Of a stretch of 11,215 nt of DNA, positions 6,420 through 11,215 are shown piece by piece (positions within the stretch are counted from its first letter, which is position 1; every line of letters begins with the position of its first letter). The position numbers and the translations under genes were made by a program. The notes under the pieces were generated by a model. The model saw nothing but the letters and a program-made list of their open reading frames with translations, was not told the origin of the DNA and ran no database searches. The stretch spans positions 3,406 to 14,620 of the forward strand of contig JALTMC010000535.1 of NCBI GenBank assembly GCA_027005175.1, read 5' to 3'. Source of the stretch: Myxococcales bacterium. GTDB lineage: Bacteria; Myxococcota_C; UBA6777.

Positions 6420-7867
6420 CGTCGATTCCTCGTACCAGCTTGTTTTGGTGTGACTGCCGTCGAGGGGACCGCAGCATAGAATCGATAGGAGAGCTTGAGC
6501 AAACCTAACCAGGAGCGTTCTACAAAAGGATTGAGGGTAAATTGGATACTCCCTGTGAGAGACCAGTTCGTTGCAAAACTCCACTGGCTCGATAGTGAGG
6601 AGTAGATCGAGTGTGCATACCCTCGAATCTGTCGTGAATAGTAATAGTATTGAACATCTGCGGCGAACAGGAGGGAAGACCATCTTTGCTGCCAAAAGAG
6701 GCGCCCCCCCACGTGTCCGTCTGCTTGATCTCGCAATCGCTCCAAAGTCAAACCGATCCAGCCAGAAGGGCGCTTGCTGTATTGCAAGCGAAGATAGAGG
6801 CGGTACTGTTCGCCTGTGGGGAACGAGGTGCTTGGGCTTGTGGTTGCGGAGAGCTTGCCTGCCGTGTCCGGCTCATCCGGTAGATAAATCAGTCGAAGAT
6901 CGGTTCCGATGGCCAGCCGTCTTCGAAACAGGTAGACCCAAGCTTGAACATAGCCTTCATGAAATGCATTGTTGGAGAATACAGAAAAGATGGAGTTTTT
7001 GCTTACAAACGCCGAAGGCATCGCATATTCATAACCTAGCGAGACACGCAGCCAGCGCAAGGGATTGAGGTCGATGCGTCCCCCCACTTGGCGCACGGCC
7101 ATGAGGAATAAGTCGGCTGAGGCACTTCCTGAGATCTCCATCCAGCGAAACGGGACAACGAGAAAATCAACGCCCAAAACCTCGTGAGCGGGGCGGCCTT
7201 CTTCCAACATCTCTAGGAAGGTGATGCCGAACTCCGCGTTGTGACCCAAACGTTGTGACACTCGTGCTCCTGCCATAAAGTAGCCGAAGCTTGGGGCAAA
7301 CTGTGGCCGCACCACCCAACCTGCAAACGCTCGTATCCCAAGTCCAAAGGAGGCTCTTGCTTCGACTCTTGCACCGTCAAAGTGCAGCATCTTATTGTTC
7401 TGATACACATACTGACGACCCAAAAAGGCTTGAAATCGCATCTTTGGATCGCGATAAGCCACCATCGCTAAACTGAGGTCGCCTTGCCATCGATTCTGAT
7501 TGGAGACATCGATGATATCAAGCTGCCCCCACCCTGATAAATGAAGAGATAGATCTTCGATTTTGGGAAGTTTTGCGGAGAAGGACAAGATCTCAATAAA
7601 TGCCAAAAGGTTTTTGATTCGATCGACATCTTCTTGTTGGTAGTATCGCAACAACGTCTCGGAATAACCCGAGAAGGTCGCTGTTGGCTTTGCCCAAAGG
7701 GGAGAACTCCACAAACAAAGTAGGATTGCCAAGAGGCAGACCCGCTTGCAAGTGGCGTTTGTTTCACAGACCGAGGTCGCTCTTGTTTTGCAGAGTGGTC
7801 TTGTCAGGCCGCGTCCACAATGCAAAACGGACTTCAAGCATCGTGCCAGGATAGATCGAGCTTTCAT
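6416..7867 (-). CDS. Outer-membrane beta-barrel (porin) of a porin-cytochrome conduit
   Basis: There are no haem motifs in these 483 residues. After a hydrophobic signal core (about 43-58) ending in LWA (cleavage after residue 59), the chain alternates polar and apolar residues in short amphipathic strands with aromatic girdle residues (e.g. YRLYLRLQYSKR, ADVQYYYYSR, LLKLSYRFY), typical of an outer-membrane barrel of perhaps 18-22 strands. Its place between two multihaem lipoprotein genes, joined by ATGA overlaps on both sides, is the arrangement of porin-cytochrome electron conduits (OmbB-OmaB-OmcB, MtrAB types), in which the barrel sheathes a cytochrome through the membrane. ATG 7867 has GGAGG 8 bp upstream. 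Oddities: a 42-residue basic, Cys-rich N-region before the signal core, and 19 residues after the final aromatic strand, although barrels usually end with that strand. The specific porin family is not recognised. Confidence 0.85.
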   Translation of the reverse strand: MKARSILARCLKSVLHCGRGLTRPLCKTRATSVCETNATCKRVCLLAILLCLWSSPLWAKPTATFSGYSETLLRYYQQEDVDRIKNLLAFIEILSFSAKLPKIEDLSLHLSGWGQLDIIDVSNQNRWQGDLSLAMVAYRDPKMRFQAFLGRQYVYQNNKMLHFDGARVEARASFGLGIRAFAGWVVRPQFAPSFGYFMAGARVSQRLGHNAEFGITFLEMLEEGRPAHEVLGVDFLVVPFRWMEISGSASADLFLMAVRQVGGRIDLNPLRWLRVSLGYEYAMPSAFVSKNSIFSVFSNNAFHEGYVQAWVYLFRRRLAIGTDLRLIYLPDEPDTAGKLSATTSPSTSFPTGEQYRLYLRLQYSKRPSGWIGLTLERLRDQADGHVGGRLFWQQRWSSLLFAADVQYYYYSRQIRGYAHSIYSSLSSQWSFATNWSLTGSIQFTLNPFVERSWLGLLKLSYRFYAAVPSTAVTPKQAGTRNRR

Positions 7868-9576
7868 AGATCGACCCTCCCGTTGATATGAAGCTCAGGC
7901 TTCTTTATCGTGCCGTCTGCTCCCATGCTTCTGTGGCAAAGATAACACTCTTTGGAGGCTGTATGACTCGCACCGCTGCGTACTTTGCGGGGAGGGCTCC
8001 CATGGCAAGATCCACATGTGAATTGGGCTCCATTGACCTTTGTCCATTGTGGAGATGTATGTGCTCCACCATCCATAGAGGCTCCATGGCAATACACATT
8101 GCTACATGTATTCGTTGCCCGATCCCAAGAGGGCTTGAGCCCACCTCGTTTTGCGAGATAGTTAAAGATGACCTCTGCTGAGGCGTCTCCGTCTAAGTGC
8201 CCTTTGGCACCAGTGGTAGAAGGCACAATATGGCAAGCATTGCAAGCAACTGCGACATGGCGTCCGTTGCTCCGAAGGTGGTTGCGATGTGCGCCAACTC
8301 CCCGCCCTGTTGTCGAGGTCTTACCATTCAAATCCTTCGGTGGTGCCGCGCTCTTGTCATCGCCGTGGCACGTGTTGCATTGTTTGGGGTAGCTGAATTC
8401 AACGATCCCGTTGATATGCAGCTCTGGTTGGATGATCTTATTCTTTTTATCTACATTGTTATGACACAAATAACATCGCTTGTTGTTTGGATGCGCTCTT
8501 CCATCGCGTAACTTGCTCGGTGGATTTCCATGACAACTCAAACAAGAGATCGCTTCCTTTGGCTTTTTCCACGAAGGTGTCGGTGTCGTCGCGCCGCTGA
8601 TGCCGCTTTCATGACAGTACGTGTTGTTGCAAGTGTGTTGTTCACGATTCCACTGTGGCTGTTTTCCGTTGCGCTGTGCTTTGACTCCAAGCACGACTTG
8701 TACTTTTCCATCAAGGTGTCCGGCGCTACGCAACGTTGTGGGGGTCTTGTGGCAGGAGGAGCAGGTTAAGGCTGTCATCCAACGGCTGCGAAAATGAGCT
8801 TGATGAACATCACCCTTTGCATCGGAATGCTGAGACCTGGGACCTTGGAAAACTCGATCTGCCAACGCTGTCACTTGGTGGCAACTGGCACATCCTTCCG
8901 GTTTTTGTACGTTGTGACATTGTAGACAGCTCACGTTGGAGCCACCTCCTTTAAGGTCGGAACCATGACAGGAGATACACTCCGAGAGATCCCACTTTGC
9001 CGATGAGATAAGAGTACCATGGAATCCTTTGGTGGTCGGTAAGTGGATGTCGGAGGAGTGAATGGAACTGCGAAAATAAGCGAGTCGAAAGTCCACAACC
9101 CACCGGGTTAATCGGTCTTTCCAGGTTCGATCGACGCGATGCTCTTTGACGGCAGCTTTCGGTTGTAGTGTCGTTAGGATTAAGCTCCCTCTGTCGCCGG
9201 GAATGGCGTTTGCTTTTGCCTTGGGATCGGAACCCGCTCCTAGAATCCCCGCATAGCTAGAGAGATTATAGCTCCCCTCCTGCTTTGTGGAGTTATGACA
9301 AGCTATACAACGTTTGGCTATTTCACCACGTATATCCTGAAAGGTGATCGCGGGAAAATACAAAACACGATCTTCTGATGAGGTCGGGCCTTGTCGTGGT
9401 ACGGTGCAACTTGCCAGAGAAAAAAGGCAAGCCAGGAAGCAAACCCATCGACCCAGAGTTCGAAGTAGGGGGGCTCTGCTCTTCCCTTGTTCAACAACGC
9501 GTTTCCATCTCAAACTTTGAGGATCTTCGGGCCTTGAAACCCGCGTCCTCTGTCGAGGAGAGGCTTTATTTTGCAT
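7864..9576 (-). CDS. 13-haem cytochrome c lipoprotein with duplicated CxxxxCH...CxxCH modules
   Basis: This 570-residue lipoprotein has a long N-region (about 44 residues), a hydrophobic core and an LASC lipobox (Cys57). Domains in order: residues about 75-165 hold one haem (CIACH, 90) in a context like the planctomycete-type PSCyt1 cytochrome (xxRCIACHxxxKQEG, SYxGIL, IPGD); 195-235 hold three haems (200, 217, 229); then two copies of a roughly 140-residue module (255-394 and 427-570), each with CxxCH, CX4CH (316; 491), CxxCHGxPP and CYLCH, ending in PELHINGxV, plus one CNTCH (400) between them. The CX4CH/CxxCH module is the GSu_C4xC__C2xCH type known from Geobacter. ATG 9576 overlaps the previous gene by 11 bp and has only a weak ribosome site, so translation may depend on the upstream gene. 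ATGA overlap to the porin suggests it is a cytochrome of that conduit, likely surface-side. Confidence 0.94.
   Translation of the reverse strand: MQNKASPRQRTRVSRPEDPQSLRWKRVVEQGKSRAPLLRTLGRWVCFLACLFSLASCTVPRQGPTSSEDRVLYFPAITFQDIRGEIAKRCIACHNSTKQEGSYNLSSYAGILGAGSDPKAKANAIPGDRGSLILTTLQPKAAVKEHRVDRTWKDRLTRWVVDFRLAYFRSSIHSSDIHLPTTKGFHGTLISSAKWDLSECISCHGSDLKGGGSNVSCLQCHNVQKPEGCASCHQVTALADRVFQGPRSQHSDAKGDVHQAHFRSRWMTALTCSSCHKTPTTLRSAGHLDGKVQVVLGVKAQRNGKQPQWNREQHTCNNTYCHESGISGATTPTPSWKKPKEAISCLSCHGNPPSKLRDGRAHPNNKRCYLCHNNVDKKNKIIQPELHINGIVEFSYPKQCNTCHGDDKSAAPPKDLNGKTSTTGRGVGAHRNHLRSNGRHVAVACNACHIVPSTTGAKGHLDGDASAEVIFNYLAKRGGLKPSWDRATNTCSNVYCHGASMDGGAHTSPQWTKVNGAQFTCGSCHGSPPRKVRSGASHTASKECYLCHRSMGADGTIKKPELHINGRVDL
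7867..8298 (-). repeat. C-terminal copy of the 140-residue haem module
   Basis: Residues 427-570 of the 13-haem lipoprotein repeat residues 255-394. Matching landmarks are HxxHxRS, ACNACH, GHLDG, the CX4CH site [21 protein letters not shown] and PELHINGRV. The copies differ enough in sequence to be an old internal duplication rather than a recent one. Confidence 0.85.
8395..8814 (-). repeat. First copy of the 140-residue haem module
   Basis: Residues 255-394 of the 13-haem lipoprotein: HQAHFRS, TCSSCH, GHLDG, the CX4CH site [21 protein letters not shown] and PELHINGIV. It is followed by a single CNTCH haem before the second copy begins. Confidence 0.85.
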
Positions 9577-10807
9577 GGAATTTTACCGCTGCTTTGGCAG
9601 CCCACTGCATATCTCTACCGGGCTGTCCTGCGTGACATGCTCCATTCAAACAGGATGTTTTGAGTGTGAGATAAGGCATCACCGTCTTGCCGTCAGTGCT
9701 GAGTTGTTTGGCTGTGGGAGAGATATTAATGGCAAACAGATGAACCCTCATATCACCCAGGTTTTTGTTCCCATCCCCTTTCACTTGCAAAGCAAACTTC
9801 GGCATATGACAGCTCAGGCAGTTTAATCCGGCCATCCCAGAGGTTTTTTTATACTTCTCCCAGGATGCTGCTTCTTTGTAGTGGCACGACGAACAACGCG
9901 ACACGATCGCATCGGGCTGTTTTGACTTGGCACTCTTGTGTGGGTCGTGGCAATGGGTACAACTCATCGACGCCTTTTTACTTGATAAGAGCGTATTGAG
10001 TTGTTGGTTATTTGCAACCAAACCCGCACTCGCATGGATTCTTGTACGAGAGGAGCGACTGTGACATGTTCCACAAGCCCGTTTTGATGTATCCACACGT
10101 AGAGATACCTGAATTGGGTTTTTGACATGATTGCTCCCAGGGCCATGACACGACTCACACTGCACCCCATTAAACTTCCATGTTCCTGTTAGACCGGGTT
10201 GTGTCGCCTTTCCATTGGGATCATAGCCTGTGGTGTGACACTTTGCACAATCCCCAAATTTAATCGCATTGGGTTTCTTGTTTTCCTGATACACTGTCCA
10301 GATTGTGTTCATCAGGTCGTATTGGGCCGATTTTCCCGTGTGCAAATAGCCTTGCGTGCTGACGAACAACGCTCGCCACCCAAATCCTCCAATCACGTAA
10401 GCAAAATCCGACCAATTCTTGTTCGGTGGTGCCCCCACTTCCACTCCATGTGGGTAGTGGGATTTGCCATTGGTCTGGACATCTTTCGCGGCACTGAGCG
10501 CAAAATGATGTCCTGTTTTGACAAAGTCGCTGGAAATGGTTTGATGACATACTTTGCAGGGGCCATTGCCAACAAAAGTCGCAGGAGAACTCGATCCTTG
10601 CGGCCCCGGCTCTCCCTTTGGACCCCGTGCGCCTGTGTCTCCCTTAACGCCAGGCACACCAGGCTCCCCCTTGGCTCCTTGTTCCCCCTTGGCTCCTTGT
10701 TCCCCCTTGGCTCCAGGAGAACCCACTGGACCCACCGGACCTTCACACCCAACCAACCCAAACCACAACAAACCAACGAGAAACCCTATTCTGGAAACGT
10801 ACCTCAT
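9566..10807 (-). CDS. Collagen-stalked octahaem cytochrome c lipoprotein
   Basis: First gene of the cluster. I place the start at ATG 10807 (413 residues), with AAGGGTGAAG upstream; the frame continues to a GTG at 10828, which would only add seven residues. A signal peptide ends in LVGC (Cys21), so the protein is lipid-anchored. It is followed at once by 16 uninterrupted Gly-X-Y triplets (residues 23-70) rich in GPKGEPG/GAKGEQG units: a collagen-like stalk expected to trimerise. The rest carries seven CxxCH sites (84, 187, 217, 245, 283, 305, 330) and one CX4CH (CLNGACH, 386). CHTTGYDP and [11 protein letters not shown] are hallmarks of the cytochrome c554/OTR-like fold (Cytochrome_C554 type). 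Likely role: an outer-membrane, perhaps surface-exposed, terminal cytochrome held away from the membrane by its stalk. An electron acceptor or a catalytic reaction cannot be named. It overlaps the next gene by 11 bp. Confidence 0.93.
   Translation of the reverse strand: MRYVSRIGFLVGLLWFGLVGCEGPVGPVGSPGAKGEQGAKGEQGAKGEPGVPGVKGDTGARGPKGEPGPQGSSSPATFVGNGPCKVCHQTISSDFVKTGHHFALSAAKDVQTNGKSHYPHGVEVGAPPNKNWSDFAYVIGGFGWRALFVSTQGYLHTGKSAQYDLMNTIWTVYQENKKPNAIKFGDCAKCHTTGYDPNGKATQPGLTGTWKFNGVQCESCHGPGSNHVKNPIQVSLRVDTSKRACGTCHSRSSRTRIHASAGLVANNQQLNTLLSSKKASMSCTHCHDPHKSAKSKQPDAIVSRCSSCHYKEAASWEKYKKTSGMAGLNCLSCHMPKFALQVKGDGNKNLGDMRVHLFAINISPTAKQLSTDGKTVMPYLTLKTSCLNGACHAGQPGRDMQWAAKAAVKFHAK
10665..10714. 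repeat. 18-bp tandem repeat, 2.8 copies, inside the collagen stalk
   Basis: The unit TCCCCCTTGGCTCCTTGT (plus strand) occurs at 10665-10682 and 10683-10700 without a mismatch, and its first 14 bases recur at 10701-10714. Each unit encodes six residues, two Gly-X-Y triplets of the GAKGEQ type. Perfect identity at DNA level, including third codon positions, implies recent expansion, so stalk length may vary between strains. Confidence 0.95.
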
Positions 10808-10894
10808 CACTTCACCCTTCTCTGTCACTCAGGTCTGTTGTGTCGGACTCTACTCTCAGAATATCCCAGTATGTCTATTTGTAGCTGGAACTCT

Positions 10895-10936
10895 ACTATA
10901 CATGTTGCTCCTCCTCTTACTCTTGATATATGTCAA
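10895..10936 (-). promoter_or_regulatory. Candidate class II FNR/CRP-family promoter of the cluster
   Basis: Plus-strand TTGATATATGTCAA at 10923-10936 matches the FNR consensus TTGATnnnnATCAA at nine of ten defined positions and sits in a 16-bp near-palindrome (10922-10937). On the minus strand TATAGT (five of six to TATAAT) occupies 10900-10895. If TATAGT is the -10 element, transcription starts near 10888 and the box centre lies at -41.5, the standard position for a class II FNR-activated promoter, where a good -35 is not needed. The leader to ATG 10807 would be about 80 nt. This suggests activation under low oxygen by an FNR, DNR or related regulator, which is not encoded in the window. 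Confidence 0.6.
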
Positions 10937-10965
10937 GGAGAAGGTTGATTCGTTTCAATAAGAGA

Positions 10966-11001
10966 GACAATATCCCCGACATGGCATGGGGGGCGATTGT
11001 C
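10966..11001. repeat. Imperfect inverted repeat upstream of the promoter
   Basis: GACAAT (10966-10971) pairs with ATTGTC (10996-11001), and an inner CCCC pairs with GGGG with two unpaired bases on each side between them. The centre is about 95 bp upstream of the inferred start site. It could be an upstream activator site or a hairpin; no consensus was recognised. Confidence 0.4.
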
Positions 11002-11161
11002 CCCAATGCAACAAGGTAAGCGTGCCCAGTGGTATGTACTTGCGACTTGCCCTTAAGATAAAATTTACAGAGATTCAGTGCTCCCAATCTATATCAGCGA
11101 TAGCTAGCACTTGTTTGTCATAAGACCCCTCCCCCTACCACTTTCTGATAGGACTCCAACT

Positions 11162-11193
11162 TCCCCCTCCCCACCGGCGGTGGAGGAGGGGGA
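11162..11193. repeat. GC-rich hairpin at the right edge
   Basis: A 14-bp stem (11162-11175 with 11179-11193) has a single bulged A at 11184 and a GGC loop: TCCCCCTCC then CCACC on the left arm. Neither strand continues into a T run, so a canonical intrinsic terminator is not shown. It may bound the neighbouring transcription unit. Confidence 0.6.
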
Positions 11194-11215
11194 TAGAGCT
11201 TATGATGTATAGCAC

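Larger units (their letters stand above)
10938..11215. other. Upstream non-coding region
   Basis: I see no convincing gene in these 278 bases on either strand. They contain an imperfect inverted repeat (10966-11001) and a GC-rich hairpin (11162-11193), listed separately. The next gene to the right is out of view. Confidence 0.6.

Noticed and set aside
6420-6695. Extension of the 12-haem cytochrome frame far into the porin gene
   Set aside because: ATG 6419 gives a proper lipoprotein signal with an ATGA overlap and ribosome site; the upstream part is antiphase reading of the porin.
10665-10714. CRISPR-like repeats
   Set aside because: Units are contiguous without spacers and encode in-frame Gly-X-Y triplets.
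10808-10828. Seven-residue extension of the collagen-stalked cytochrome to a GTG start
   Set aside because: ATG 10807 has the better ribosome site spacing and begins a normal lipoprotein signal; the extension adds acidic residues ahead of it.
10856-10903. A 15-codon minus-strand ORF with a strong AGGAGG-like site, possible leader peptide before the first gene
   Set aside because: Its start lies upstream of the transcription start implied by the FNR box and TATAGT element, and the TATAGT overlaps its second and third codons. It would only matter if a more distal promoter is used.
10199-10948. Plus-strand open frame of 249 codons opposite the collagen stalk gene
   Set aside because: It is a by-product of the repetitive Gly-X-Y coding strand and runs across the promoter; no recognisable domain.
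11005-11035. Possible sigma-54 promoter on the minus strand (GGGCACG followed by TTGCAT)
   Set aside because: The distance between the GG and GC elements does not fit the required ten-base spacing.
11162-11193. Intrinsic terminator
   Set aside because: The hairpin is strong, but neither strand shows a following T run, so it is listed only as a hairpin.

Overview
The window is one densely packed run of nine genes, all read on the minus strand (right to left), plus about 400 bases of upstream control region at the right edge. Six of the nine genes encode multihaem c-type cytochromes with at least 53 haem-attachment motifs between them (8, 13, 12, 13, 4, and 3 or more in the gene cut by the left edge). 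The other three encode an outer-membrane beta-barrel, a four-cluster Fe-S protein and an NrfD-type quinol-interacting membrane protein. The lipoprotein signals, porin and CxxxxCH/CxxCH domain type suggest a Gram-negative anaerobic or facultative bacterium of deltaproteobacterial character (Desulfobacterota/Myxococcota-like). Base composition looks balanced rather than GC-rich. Taxonomy below that level cannot be read from the window.

Layout in transcription order: (1) 10807-9566, lipoprotein with a collagen-like Gly-X-Y stalk and an octahaem cytochrome domain; (2) 9576-7864, 13-haem lipoprotein built on duplicated CxxxxCH/CxxCH modules; (3) 7867-6416, beta-barrel porin; (4) 6419-5352, 12-haem lipoprotein; (5) 5288-3945, 13-haem basic cytochrome with paired CxxCH motifs; (6) 3881-3108, tetrahaem probable lipoprotein; (7) 3077-1638, Fe-S protein with four [4Fe-4S] sites and an unusual 187-residue leader before its twin-arginine signal; (8) 1619-354, NrfD/HybB-type membrane protein; (9) 314 to beyond the left edge, a paralogue of gene 5. 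Genes 1-2 overlap by 11 bp, 2-3 and 3-4 overlap as ATGA, and later gaps are 18-63 bp, so one operon is likely. Upstream lies an FNR-like box (TTGATATATGTCAA) centred exactly 41.5 bp before the start site implied by a TATAGT -10 element. This is the geometry of a class II FNR-activated promoter and fits anaerobic induction.

Proposed working (inference): menaquinol is oxidised at the inner membrane by gene 8, with electrons leaving through the Fe-S protein and the tetrahaem cytochrome. No molybdopterin subunit is present, so this module looks like a quinol:cytochrome oxidoreductase similar in parts to Geobacter Cbc complexes. Periplasmic 13-haem cytochromes (genes 5 and 9) carry electrons to a porin-cytochrome conduit in the outer membrane (genes 2-3-4), and the collagen-stalked octahaem lipoprotein may be the surface outlet. 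The window therefore looks like a self-contained quinol-to-outside electron transfer system. The collagen-stalked cytochrome and the odd Fe-S leader are its most novel parts. The direction of electron flow and the external partner cannot be read from sequence.
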